Of a DNA stretch of 60,008 nucleotides, positions 8,687 through 17,377 are shown in pieces. Below the pieces are notes generated by a model. It searched no databases. It was not told the origin of the DNA and saw nothing but the letters and a program-made list of their open reading frames with translations. Both the position numbers and the translations under genes were made by a program. The DNA is taken from NCBI GenBank assembly GCA_964654695.1, contig CAZZKJ010000011.1, positions 1-60,008 of the forward strand. The letters are read 5' to 3'. This stretch comes from CAZZKJ01 sp964654695 (lineage in GTDB: Bacteria > Krumholzibacteriota > Krumholzibacteriia > WVZY01). Position 1 is the stretch's first letter; each line of letters opens with the position of its first letter.

Positions 8687-9765
8687 TGCAAAAACTGGAT
8701 GCAATTGTAGAATATATTGATGAAAGATTCCAAATAAGGGGTCTAATCGAATTCGCCAAGAAAAAAGGCGTTCCCGTCCATGATGAAACCGTTTGGTATT
8801 ATTTCGGCGGAATAGCGCTGTTTCTTTTCATAGTGCAGGTGCTAACCGGCTTGATGCTTCTGATTTATTACCGGGCCAGCGCGGAAGAAGCCTATTCCAG
8901 CATCAGATTCATAATGTCTGAAGTTAGATTCGGTTGGCTCGTAAGATCGATTCACAGTTGGTCGGCTAACCTGATGGTGTTCGCCGCCTTTGTACATATG
9001 TTCAGTGTTTTCTTTTCAAAAGCCTACCGAAAACCCAGGGAGTTGACATGGTTAACAGGCTTTTTCCTGCTGATCCTGGGGCTGATGCTTGGATTCACCG
9101 GCTATTTGCTTCCATGGAACGAGCTGTCATTTTTTGCTACCAAGGTAGGCACGGATATCGTTGGGGTTGTTCCGATAGTTGGGCCTTATATGATGAAAAT
9201 ATTGAGAGGTGGCGAAGAAGTATCCGGGGCGACGCTTACAAGATTTTTCGGCGTACATGTGGCGCTGTTTCCGGTTCTCTTTATGGTCCTTCTCGGCACG
9301 CATCTGCTTTTTGTACAGAGGCAGGGAATGAGCGAGCCCCTGCGCTGGCGGGACCGCCCCGAGAGCAAGAAAAAAACCATGCCGTTCTTTCCAAATTTCA
9401 TGCTCAGGGATTTGCTGGTATGGTTGATAGTTTTGAATATTTTAGCGGTTCTGGCGGTTTTCTTTCCCTGGGAGCTTGGCGACAAGGCGGATCCTTTCGC
9501 ACCTGCTCCGGCCGGGATCAAGCCCGAATGGTATTTTATGTTTATGTTCCAGACTTTGAAGATGTTGCCGGCAAAAATTCTATTTATGGAGGGTGAGATT
9601 GTCGGAATTCTCGCTTTTGCTTTAGGTGGATTTCTTTGGATGCTGGTACCGTTTTGGGACAGAAAGACATCAAGAGGGCTTCGTAATCGTAAGATTAATT
9701 ATTTGGGAGTTTTGATCGTCGTGTTTATGCTGGTTATGACGATTGTCGGGTATGCGATATCATAA
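8686..9765 (+). CDS. Cytochrome b subunit of quinol:cytochrome c oxidoreductase
   Basis: 359 residues with about eight membrane helices, a single chain covering both the b6-like and subunit-IV-like parts. Haem ligands: HSWSANLMVFAAFVH (13 between His) and HVALFPVLFMVLLGTH (14 between His, the b6f/Firmicutes spacing). The Qo-site PEWY motif is present in GIKPEWYFMFMFQ, and PWNELSFFATKVGTD matches the canonical Qo helix region. Forms the quinol-oxidising core with the preceding Rieske protein. There is no classical cytochrome c1; the nonahaem protein downstream probably takes its place. Confidence 0.95.
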   Translation: MQKLDAIVEYIDERFQIRGLIEFAKKKGVPVHDETVWYYFGGIALFLFIVQVLTGLMLLIYYRASAEEAYSSIRFIMSEVRFGWLVRSIHSWSANLMVFAAFVHMFSVFFSKAYRKPRELTWLTGFFLLILGLMLGFTGYLLPWNELSFFATKVGTDIVGVVPIVGPYMMKILRGGEEVSGATLTRFFGVHVALFPVLFMVLLGTHLLFVQRQGMSEPLRWRDRPESKKKTMPFFPNFMLRDLLVWLIVLNILAVLAVFFPWELGDKADPFAPAPAGIKPEWYFMFMFQTLKMLPAKILFMEGEIVGILAFALGGFLWMLVPFWDRKTSRGLRNRKINYLGVLIVVFMLVMTIVGYAIS

Positions 9766-9776
9766 GAGGACATCGA

Positions 9777-11054
9777 ATGGCTTTTAGAAAAAATTTGTGC
9801 ATTTTAGCGTTTTGCTGCACCCTTTTATCCTGCTTATGGACGCCTGTAGTTGCGCAAGGGGAAAGCAGGACTACCACTTGTATTTCGTGTCATGAACTTC
9901 TTGATGACGAGCTCCTGGAGGCTGTTACCCTGTTCAAGGATGATGTTCATAAATCAGTCGGTTTATCATGTCATGATTGCCATGGAGGAGATCCCTCGAG
10001 CGAGGACCCGGATGTAGCTATGAGCACTGCAAAAGGATTCAGAGGAGTTCCCGGTGCTCTCGAGATTCCAAAGTTTTGCGGACGGTGCCACAGTGCCGCC
10101 GCTTTTATGGCAAAGTTTAATCCTTCTTTGGCGGTAGATCAGGAGGAAAAATACCGAACCAGCGTGCACGGTAAAAAGAACGCAAAAGGCGACAAAAAAG
10201 TTGCGCAGTGCGTAAGCTGCCACGGCGTGCATAACATCCGCTCCTCTTCCGATCCTTTATCAAAAATTAGCGACGTTAACGTCCCTCTTACTTGCTCTTC
10301 ATGTCACAGTGATCCGGCTTACATGAATGGCTATAATATACCTACTGACCAGTTTTTTAAATACTCGCGGAGCGTTCACGGTCTTGCTCTTCTTGAGGAT
10401 AAAGATACCGCCGCTCCGGCATGCAATGACTGCCACGGCAATCACGGGGCGACGCCGCCGGGGATTTCAGCCATTGCTTTCGTATGCGGCACATGCCATG
10501 TAAACAATATGGACCTTTTCAATAAAGGTCCGATGAAGACGGCTTTTTCCGAGCTGCACCTGCCGGGTTGTGAAACATGCCACGGCAACCATGATATTCT
10601 CAAACCTTCCGACGCGATCGTTGGTGTGGGAGCACAATCGGTTTGCTTGAGCTGCCATTCGGAAACAAATCGGGCAAAGGGATACCAGGTGGCGTTGGAG
10701 ATAAAAAACCATCTAACAAACTTAACGCGCAAAGAAGCGATGGTTGATTCCGTAGTCTATCTGGCCGACCAGAAAGGAATGGAGGTGCTCGAGGCCGAAT
10801 ACAAGAAACGCGAAGTCAGGCAGGCATTGATCGAAGCCCGGACAATGGTTCACAGCTTTGACCCGTTGAAAGTTAAGGAAAAGGTTGATGTGGGAATCAC
10901 AGCCGCGGACGAAGCCCTGGCCATTGGATCAAAAGCTATTATTAACTATTATTTTCGCAGAAAATGGTGGGGGATTTCGACTCTTATTATATCTTTTCTG
11001 GCCCTGGGAATCTTTTTGAAGATCAGGGAAATGGAAAAACTTCCCAAGGTTTGA
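9777..11054 (+). CDS. Membrane-anchored nonahaem cytochrome c
   Basis: 425 residues: signal peptide to about VVAQGE, then nine CxxCH motifs (CISCH, CHDCH, CGRCH, CVSCH, CSSCH, CNDCH, CGTCH, CETCH, CLSCH), a helical segment after residue 300, and a C-terminal membrane helix (WWGISTLIISFLALGIFL). Starts 11 nt after cytochrome b and ends the operon, followed by a strong terminator. It probably replaces cytochrome c1 as acceptor from the Rieske protein and passes electrons to periplasmic carriers or reductases. The architecture resembles NrfB/cytochrome c3-type multihaem chains but I cannot name a closer family. Confidence 0.88.
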   Translation: MAFRKNLCILAFCCTLLSCLWTPVVAQGESRTTTCISCHELLDDELLEAVTLFKDDVHKSVGLSCHDCHGGDPSSEDPDVAMSTAKGFRGVPGALEIPKFCGRCHSAAAFMAKFNPSLAVDQEEKYRTSVHGKKNAKGDKKVAQCVSCHGVHNIRSSSDPLSKISDVNVPLTCSSCHSDPAYMNGYNIPTDQFFKYSRSVHGLALLEDKDTAAPACNDCHGNHGATPPGISAIAFVCGTCHVNNMDLFNKGPMKTAFSELHLPGCETCHGNHDILKPSDAIVGVGAQSVCLSCHSETNRAKGYQVALEIKNHLTNLTRKEAMVDSVVYLADQKGMEVLEAEYKKREVRQALIEARTMVHSFDPLKVKEKVDVGITAADEALAIGSKAIINYYFRRKWWGISTLIISFLALGIFLKIREMEKLPKV

Positions 11055-11087
11055 TTTAACCCGGTTATTAGTGATGCGGATTATCGA

Positions 11088-11114
11088 GAGGGAAACGGCG
11101 GTTTCCCTCTTTTT
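11088..11114 (+). terminator. Terminator of the cytochrome b operon
   Basis: GAGGGAAAC / GTTTCCCTC stem of 9 bp with a four-base loop, followed by TTTTT. It sits 34 nt after the nonahaem stop. Confidence 0.88.
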
Positions 11115-11191
11115 GTTGGCATAGTTATTGTATATATTCCACGCGGGATGTAGCTAGCAGGCTTCGGTAAAAACAGGGAGAACAAGGCGTA

Positions 11192-12529
11192 ATGAAATCT
11201 TTAAAACCTTTCAGTTCGAATGGTCTTTCGAAGTGGAAAAAGCACATTTCAAGCCGGGCCGCAAGCGCAGGGGAAGCTCTTGAAAATGTTCGTTCCGGAG
11301 ACCGGATATGGATACATTCCGGATGTGCCGAACCGGAAATTCTGGTGGATGCGCTCGTAAAGAGATGGAATGAGTTGGAAGATGTTGAAATAGTGCATCT
11401 AATGCTGTTGGGATCGGCTAAATATGCCCAAAAAGGGATGGAAGGGCATTTCAGGCACAACGGTTTCTTTTTGGGCAAGAATGTCCGCGGGGCCGTCGAA
11501 GAAGGAACGGCCGATTACATTCCCATTTTCTTGTCAGAGATTCCACGGTTATTCTTTGACGGCAGGATGCAAATCGATGTTTCTTTAATACACGTTTCTC
11601 CTCCGGATAATCATGGATTTTGCAGTCTCGGCACGGGCGTTGATTGTACCATGGCGGCCGCCGATACATCCAAAACAGTAATAGCCCAGGTCAATCCCAG
11701 AATGCCGCGAACACTGGGGGATTCCTTCATCCACGTCAACAAGATAGATTATTTTGTGGAAGCAGATGTTCCGTTGATAGAGCTGCCCAGACTCAGAATG
11801 TCCAAACTACATAAGGAGATCGGACGGCACGCCGCATCCCTGATAGAAGATGGATCAACGCTGCAGATGGGAATAGGCGGTATTCCTGATGCGGTCCTGT
11901 ATTTTCTCAGTGACAGAAAAGATCTGGGCATACATACCGAGATGTTCAGCGACGGCGTTGTGGAGTTGATAGAAAACGGCGTTATAACGAACGACAGAAA
12001 AACCCTGCACAGGGGCAAAAGCGTTGTTAGCTTTGTTCTGGGAAGCGAAAGCCTGTATAAGTTCATAGACAATAATCCCGCTTTTGAATTCAGACCCTCC
12101 GATTATGTCAACGATCCTTTTATAATCAGCAAGAATGATAAAATGATTGCCATCAATTCGGCAATTGAAGTGGACTTGTCCGGACAGGTTGTTGCCGATT
12201 CAATCGGCTATTCAATCTACAGTGGTATTGGCGGCCAGGTTGATTTTGTCAGAGGCGCGGCAAGGTCCAGGGGAGGCAAGCCAATAATTGCGCTGCCATC
12301 GACTGCAGGCGGAGGAGGCATCAGCAGAATAGTGCCGAAGATCAGCGAAGGCGCCGGAGTTGTTACTTCAAGAGGCGACGTGCATTACGTTGTAACTGAA
12401 TTCGGATCGGCATATCTTCATGGCAGAAATCTCCGCGAAAGGGCAAAGGCCTTGATTAAAATAGCTCATCCTGATTTCAGGAAAGAGCTGGAAGCTTTTG
12501 CCATAGATCGTAAATACTCCGTCCGATAA
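11192..12529 (+). CDS. Acetyl-CoA hydrolase/4-hydroxybutyrate CoA-transferase family
   Basis: 445 residues, a cytosolic family I-like CoA transferase. Seen: GDRIWIHSGCAEPEILVDAL near the N-terminus, VSPPDNHGFCSLG, QMGIGGIPDAV, HTEMFSDGVVEL (carries the family's catalytic Glu region), IYSGIGGQVDFVRGA, and TEFGSAYLHGRNLRERA near the C-terminus. Moves CoA between acetate and short acyl acids such as butyrate, 4-hydroxybutyrate or propionate; substrate cannot be read from sequence. It has its own upstream region after a terminator, and the genes that follow also concern acyl/flavin metabolism. Confidence 0.88.
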   Translation: MKSLKPFSSNGLSKWKKHISSRAASAGEALENVRSGDRIWIHSGCAEPEILVDALVKRWNELEDVEIVHLMLLGSAKYAQKGMEGHFRHNGFFLGKNVRGAVEEGTADYIPIFLSEIPRLFFDGRMQIDVSLIHVSPPDNHGFCSLGTGVDCTMAAADTSKTVIAQVNPRMPRTLGDSFIHVNKIDYFVEADVPLIELPRLRMSKLHKEIGRHAASLIEDGSTLQMGIGGIPDAVLYFLSDRKDLGIHTEMFSDGVVELIENGVITNDRKTLHRGKSVVSFVLGSESLYKFIDNNPAFEFRPSDYVNDPFIISKNDKMIAINSAIEVDLSGQVVADSIGYSIYSGIGGQVDFVRGAARSRGGKPIIALPSTAGGGGISRIVPKISEGAGVVTSRGDVHYVVTEFGSAYLHGRNLRERAKALIKIAHPDFRKELEAFAIDRKYSVR

Positions 12530-12751
12530 CGCGCGAGCCGGGACAATGCTCCAATCAACCCCAATTATTCTTCAATAATTATTTAAGCGATTCCGGAATA
12601 TTTTCCTCGCTGTTTCAAAAGAGAAAAAACTTGCATTTCGACCCGTAAATAGCTACGAATATAGTGTAAGGGCAAGGTATGAACCGTTTGGCGTGTCTGA
12701 GGGATAAATCCGCATGTAGAATCTGTTTGCATTTGATTGCAAGGAGGTTCC

Positions 12752-13171
12752 ATGAACCACAAATTTTTCAGTCTTGAAGAGGCTGAAAGGCTTCTGAGTT
12801 TTCTGGACAACACGTTCGATAGGATCCACCGTAATAAGCATTGTTTTCTTTGGCTGCAGGCGGAAGTTGCTATATTGCAGCTTATTGTTGAATGCGGCGC
12901 GGGCAAAAAAAGCCGCGATGCAATTGATCTCGGCATAAAGCAAACTGAATGCAAGCGTCTTGCAGATGAAATTCAAAGAGATGTGGCATTGCTGTCACAA
13001 ACAGGCTGCATAATCAAGGATCTTGACAAGGGCTTGATCGATTTCTATTCGATGAAAGACGATTCTGTCATTTTCCTGTGCTGGCAAAAAGGCGAAGACT
13101 CTATAAAGTTCTGGCACGCGCTTCATGACGGATACGCCGGCAGGCAGCCTATTGTTGGCTCATCTGCGTGA
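12752..13171 (+). CDS. DUF2203 family protein
   Basis: 139 residues from the ATG that follows GGAGG. The C-terminal block matches the DUF2203 pattern: GCIIKDLDKGLIDFYSM, then VIFLCWQKGEDSIKFWH and DGYAGRQPI. The N-terminal half (FFSLEEAERLLSFLDNTFDRI) is helical. Family function unknown; widespread, single-copy and cytosolic. The gene stands alone between the CoA transferase and a convergent dodecin gene. Confidence 0.85.
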   Translation: MNHKFFSLEEAERLLSFLDNTFDRIHRNKHCFLWLQAEVAILQLIVECGAGKKSRDAIDLGIKQTECKRLADEIQRDVALLSQTGCIIKDLDKGLIDFYSMKDDSVIFLCWQKGEDSIKFWHALHDGYAGRQPIVGSSA

Positions 13172-13186
13172 AAAACATTTTTGGCC

Positions 13187-13393
13187 TTAACGAGCCAGCT
13201 TGAACGCTACTTTGATTTTTACCTGGTATTCTTTTACCGCTCCATCCACAACGCGGCCGCGTTGTTCGGTTACCTCGAACCAAGCGATATCACGAACGGT
13301 TTTGGACGCCTCGGTTACAGCATCTTGAGCGGCATCAGAAAAGCTATTATTACTTAAGCCTACAAGTTCTATTAATTTATAGGTTTGTCCCAT
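13187..13393 (-). CDS. Dodecin (flavin storage protein)
   Basis: 68 residues, normal dodecin length. YKLIELVGLSNNSFSDAAQ, TVRDIAWFEVTEQRG and YQVKIKVAFKLAR match the family; the Trp in DIAWFEV is the residue that stacks on flavin dimers. GGAGGAG precedes the ATG. It follows the ETF-QO gene by 27 nt on the same strand, so the two are probably co-transcribed, placing a flavin buffer next to a flavoenzyme. Dodecins form dodecamers that bind FMN/FAD or CoA; the ligand here is not known. Confidence 0.92.
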   Translation of the reverse strand: MGQTYKLIELVGLSNNSFSDAAQDAVTEASKTVRDIAWFEVTEQRGRVVDGAVKEYQVKIKVAFKLAR

Positions 13394-13420
13394 TACGAGT
13401 CTCCTCCAGTGAAAATGTTA

Positions 13421-15097
13421 TCATGTGACTGTATAGTTTGGCCCGCCTCCACCTTCCGGCGGGGTCCAACGTATGTTATCGAGGGGGCATTTTATATCGC
13501 ATGTCTGACAGTGAACGCAGTTAGTAAAGTTGACCTGAAGATTCCATGAGCCTTCATCGGATTTTACCATTTCATAAACATTCGCGGGGCAGAAACGATT
13601 GCAGGGGTATTTGTATTTCTTCAGGCAGGTTTCCAGGCACACGGCGCGGTCGAGTATTTTCAAATGGGGAGGCTGGTCCTCTATATGCATTGTGCCGGAA
13701 TTATATACATCAGAAAGTTTGTCTAAAATGAAATGCCCATCGGAGGCAAGCTCTTGAGGAACTTCCATATCGCTGCCGTGGTATTCGACTACGCTTTGCA
13801 TCGTCTTGTAATCTTCCTCAATACCATCATAGGACAGAATATCTCCGCCCGCGCTCGCCTGCTGCAGGCCTAAATGCCAAAAAGCCCTGGGAAGCCCAAG
13901 CGAGAGGGCCCTATGGAAATTCCGGCTTTTCTTAAGCGATGATGCAATATAGCTGTTCTCAACCTTGTCCTGGAACGGTTTGAGCGTTTCAGCGGAAAAA
14001 TCCTTTTTCAAAAGAGCATCGAAGATCGTTTCGGCCGCGAGGATCCCTGATTTTAAGGCAAGATGGATGCCTTTAAGATGTTTCATATCGATCATGGATG
14101 CGGCTTCGCCCGCAATCAGAGCGCCGTTTGTGTAGAGCTGGGGCATGCTGTAATACCCGCCCGCGCTAATGGTTTTTGCTCCGTAATAAACGCTTTTGCC
14201 ATCACCGACAAGCCCCTTGATAAATGGATGAAGTTTTAGCTTCTGAAGGAGCTGATGAGGATTTAAAAAAGGGTCGCGGTAATCCAGGGGAACAACAAGT
14301 CCCAGGGCGAGAAGGTTGTTTGCCATGTTGTAAATAAATGATCCCCCCACACAATCGGATCTGAGTGGATAACCGAGAGTATGGATCACCCTTCCTTCTT
14401 CGACGCTGCCTTCTGGCATTTCAAACACTGTTTTTACTCCGGTTTCGAAAACTTGAATAGACTTGCCGGTCAAAAGATTCTCTTCATTGATCAACTGTTT
14501 AGATAAATAACCCCTGGGACCGTCTCCAAAGACGGTTACTCCGGCTTGGAGATCTATTCCGGATTCGAAATTGCTCTTTCTGTTTGCAGCTGCTCCGATC
14601 CCCTTGTCTCCGGTTCTTACTCCTCTAACAGCGCCGTTCTTCTTTATAATGTCGGTTGCGGCAAATCCAGGAAATATATTAACTCCTTGAGCCTCAACCA
14701 GACCGGCCATCCATCTGCAAAATCTGGCCAGGGAGATGATGAGCTTGCCGCGGTTGGACATGGAAGGGGGCAGAAACGGTATTTTGAAGGAGGTTCGTTC
14801 ACGCAAATAATAGACGGAATCCGATGTAACCGTATTTTCAACCGGGCAGCCCTTATCCATGAAATCCGGTATTAGCTCGCTGAGCGCGATGGGGTCCATA
14901 ACAGCGCCGGAAAAGCCGTGGGCCCCTATCTCTCCGGCTTTGTCGATAAGTACTATCATCGGCTCCAAGCGCTCGTTCGAATGTTTTTCATTGTATTCAG
15001 CCACCAGGCGGGACAAATGATATGCTCCCGCCAGGCAGGCTGGGCCTCCCCCGACGAAGAGCACGTCAGCCTCGAGGACTTCTCTGTCATCACTCAT
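13421..15097 (-). CDS. Electron-transfer flavoprotein:quinone oxidoreductase
   Basis: 558 residues. Carries electrons from reduced ETF to the membrane quinone pool, using FAD and one [4Fe-4S] cluster. Seen: N-terminal FAD fold VLFVGGGPACLAGAYHLS, GEIGAHGFSGAVMDP near residue 60, VTVFGDGPRGYLSKQL near 190, and the C-terminal ferredoxin part NCVHCQTCDIKCPLDNI near residue 530. The usual Ala-Gly after GGGPA is Cys-Leu-Ala, a small change. AGGAG precedes the ATG. No etfAB genes are in the window; the acyl-CoA dehydrogenase at 18639 is a likely source of electrons. Confidence 0.95.
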   Translation of the reverse strand: MSDDREVLEADVLFVGGGPACLAGAYHLSRLVAEYNEKHSNERLEPMIVLIDKAGEIGAHGFSGAVMDPIALSELIPDFMDKGCPVENTVTSDSVYYLRERTSFKIPFLPPSMSNRGKLIISLARFCRWMAGLVEAQGVNIFPGFAATDIIKKNGAVRGVRTGDKGIGAAANRKSNFESGIDLQAGVTVFGDGPRGYLSKQLINEENLLTGKSIQVFETGVKTVFEMPEGSVEEGRVIHTLGYPLRSDCVGGSFIYNMANNLLALGLVVPLDYRDPFLNPHQLLQKLKLHPFIKGLVGDGKSVYYGAKTISAGGYYSMPQLYTNGALIAGEAASMIDMKHLKGIHLALKSGILAAETIFDALLKKDFSAETLKPFQDKVENSYIASSLKKSRNFHRALSLGLPRAFWHLGLQQASAGGDILSYDGIEEDYKTMQSVVEYHGSDMEVPQELASDGHFILDKLSDVYNSGTMHIEDQPPHLKILDRAVCLETCLKKYKYPCNRFCPANVYEMVKSDEGSWNLQVNFTNCVHCQTCDIKCPLDNIRWTPPEGGGGPNYTVT

Positions 15098-15258
15098 GTT
15101 CGCTCCTGTAAAAAGATTTTGTCAGAACCGGTGGCTTATTATAAACGAAGTAAAAACCCAGGTCAAAAACTTTGAGCAATTATACTTGACACCTGCCGCG
15201 GATAAGTTAATTTGAATCAAACAGGCAACTTCGATCATGCGCTAAAAATGAGGGAAAC

Positions 15259-15789
15259 ATGGCCAGGAACGTATCACCCGCATTTGCGAAGAACAAATCA
15301 TGGTGGGAAAAAATATATTTACTCGAAGTTATTCGAGGTCTGTTCATAACCATCGGCCATTTGGCCTTGAATTTCGGCGGGCTCAAGAACGGCCGGGTAG
15401 GAATGACCTATCAGTATCCGGAGATACCCAAACCCATAAACAGTTTGTGGCGGGGCGAGCATCGCTTGATGTTCAGAGAAGACGGAAGACCCCGCTGCGT
15501 AGCCTGCCAATGCTGTTCGACCGCATGTCCGGCACAGTGCATAAAAATCGTAGCCGGTGATTACGGCAAAGATGATGTTGAAAAATATCCGATACAATTC
15601 AATATAGATACTCTGCAGTGCGTATTTTGCGGCCTGTGTGTTGAAGCCTGCCCTTGTGATGCCATAAGAATGGACACGGAAAAGTTTCCGGAAGCATGCT
15701 ATTCGGGGCCATCTCATATACTCGATATCGATTACTTGCTGAACAATCACCCTGCTGGAAAATCTAGAATCAGCCAGGGAATATATTAA
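15259..15789 (+). CDS. NuoI-like 2x[4Fe-4S] ferredoxin subunit
   Basis: 176 residues. Two cluster motifs: CVACQCCSTACPAQCIKI near residue 80 and CVFCGLCVEACPCDAIRM near 122, in the arrangement of complex I subunit I (NuoI). The N-terminal helix LLEVIRGLFITIGHLALNF and the GMTYQYPEIPKPI segment also resemble NuoI. It is isolated: no other nuo gene is near, and it faces a convergent GlcD-type gene 2 bp away. It could serve a distant complex I or another dehydrogenase. The promoter region contains TTGACA at 15188, without a good -10. Confidence 0.85.
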   Translation: MARNVSPAFAKNKSWWEKIYLLEVIRGLFITIGHLALNFGGLKNGRVGMTYQYPEIPKPINSLWRGEHRLMFREDGRPRCVACQCCSTACPAQCIKIVAGDYGKDDVEKYPIQFNIDTLQCVFCGLCVEACPCDAIRMDTEKFPEACYSGPSHILDIDYLLNNHPAGKSRISQGIY

Positions 15790-15791
15790 TT

Positions 15792-17198
15792 TCATTCTTC
15801 GGGGAATATTTTCTGCGGATTAAGGATCCCACGCGGATCGAAAGCGTTCTTGATTCTTTTCATCAAAGCCATTTCCGACTTCGAAAACGCCAGTGGTAGA
15901 TATTTTCGTTGAGAAAAACCTATACCGTGCTCTCCTGAAATAGTACCACCAAGGTCTACGGTGAGTTTGAAAATCTCCGTTATGGCATCATCGAGTTTGC
16001 CGGTCCATTCTTCATCGCTCATTTTCATTTTCAATATGTTTACATGTAAATTGCCGTCTCCAGCATGTCCGTAGCATATAGTTGTGATTCCATAATGCTC
16101 GGCAATCTTTTTAACTCCGAGAAGAAGAGGAACAAGGTTGTTTCTGGGAACGACTGTGTCCTCTTCCTTGTAAATAGAAATAGCCTTTACGGCTTCTCCT
16201 ATGGCCCGCCTGGTGTCCCAAAGCTCCTGCTGTTTTCGGGATGAATCAGCCAATAATACATCGCTTGCTCCTTGCGCCATTGCAGCTTCACAAACGATTT
16301 CTGAAGCCCGGGCGATTTCGTCCTCGCCGGTCCCGTCGAGTTCAACCAGGAGTTGTGCCGCGGCAGCGCTGAAAGGCAGGGCGCGTTCCAGGTGCTTTTC
16401 AGCGGCGGTTACGGCCGCCTGCTCGATGAATTCCAGAGCCGAGGGGATGACGCCTGAGTTCATAACCGCGGGAACCGCACGCGCCGATGATTCGAGCGTC
16501 GGAAAAGGTATTAAAAGCGTAAGACGGAAGCGGGGAAGGGGGATAAGTTTGAAAAAAATCTTTGTGATTACCGCCAGCGTGCCTTCGGAGCCGATAATGG
16601 CCTGCGTCAGGTTGTACCCCGTAGCGTTTTTCAGGAGTTTTCCTCCATGGTTGATTACGCTTCCATTGGGGAGAACGGCTTCGAGCCCCATCACGTAATC
16701 CTTGGTAACGCCGTACTTGACTGCGCGAGGTCCTCCCGCGCATTCGGCCAGATTTCCGCCTAAAAAACAGCTTCCCCTGCTTGCGGGATCCGGCGGATAA
16801 AAAAGGCCTTCCTTTTCAACCTCCTCTTGAAAAACCTGAGTAATCACTCCGGGTTCAGCGATCGCCATCAGGTTTTTCTTATCTATTTCGATTATATTAT
16901 TCATTCGTTCGGTAGAAAGAACTATACCTCCCATAACAGCAAGAGCTCCGCCGGATAAGCCCGTACCGCCCCCGCGAGGCGTAACGGGGATAGTCAACCG
17001 GTGGGCCAACTTCATGATTTCCGAGACCATGCGCGTGGTTTCAGGGAACACCGCGACTTCGGGCATAAAGGAAAGGTCCTCCGTTTCATCCGAAGCGCAG
17101 CGCTCCAGGGCTTCGGCATCCGTGCGTACGTTTGCAGAGCCGAGAAAGGTTTTCAATTGGTCGATTATTTCCGGCGTTAGCTTGCTATAATTATTCAT
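15792..17198 (-). CDS. FAD-linked oxidase, GlcD/D-lactate dehydrogenase type
   Basis: 468 residues. N-terminal FAD-binding domain with TPRGGGTGLSGGALA near residue 75 and DPASRGSCFLGGNLAE; C-terminal FAD-oxidase domain with CYGHAGDGNLHVNI near 375 and GGTISGEHGIGFSQRKYL near 420. This family oxidises 2-hydroxyacids (glycolate, D-lactate, 2-hydroxyglutarate) and hands electrons to quinone, ETF or cytochrome c. No GlcE/GlcF partner is adjacent, so a single-subunit D-lactate dehydrogenase-like enzyme is as likely as glycolate oxidase. Convergent with the NuoI-like gene. Confidence 0.88.
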   Translation of the reverse strand: MNNYSKLTPEIIDQLKTFLGSANVRTDAEALERCASDETEDLSFMPEVAVFPETTRMVSEIMKLAHRLTIPVTPRGGGTGLSGGALAVMGGIVLSTERMNNIIEIDKKNLMAIAEPGVITQVFQEEVEKEGLFYPPDPASRGSCFLGGNLAECAGGPRAVKYGVTKDYVMGLEAVLPNGSVINHGGKLLKNATGYNLTQAIIGSEGTLAVITKIFFKLIPLPRFRLTLLIPFPTLESSARAVPAVMNSGVIPSALEFIEQAAVTAAEKHLERALPFSAAAAQLLVELDGTGEDEIARASEIVCEAAMAQGASDVLLADSSRKQQELWDTRRAIGEAVKAISIYKEEDTVVPRNNLVPLLLGVKKIAEHYGITTICYGHAGDGNLHVNILKMKMSDEEWTGKLDDAITEIFKLTVDLGGTISGEHGIGFSQRKYLPLAFSKSEMALMKRIKNAFDPRGILNPQKIFPEE

Positions 17199-17329
17199 AT
17201 TATTAATCCACTCCGCGTTGTTATAGAGTGCCCCGGGAATGACCGTATTGGTTTAAACTAAAGCATTCGTAAAAAAAATTAAATAAGTTTCAGCGGCGGG
17301 TGCGTAGGCCATGCGCCGCGGTAAAAAGC

Positions 17330-17358
17330 TTGACTTTCGGTTTAGTTTCGGTTAAAAT
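17330..17358 (+). promoter_or_regulatory. Promoter with putative LexA operator upstream of the Y-family polymerase
   Basis: TTGACT at 17330-17335, a 17-nt spacer, TAAAAT at 17353-17358. The spacer is filled by two direct half-sites with an 11-bp period, TTTCGGTTTA (17335) and TTTCGGTTA (17346). The same arrangement precedes lexA at 24637. A repressor bound here would cover the polymerase site between -35 and -10. It places the transcript start near 17365, just before the GTG chosen for the gene. Confidence 0.75.
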
Positions 17359-17377
17359 TCCAAAAAGGACACGGACT

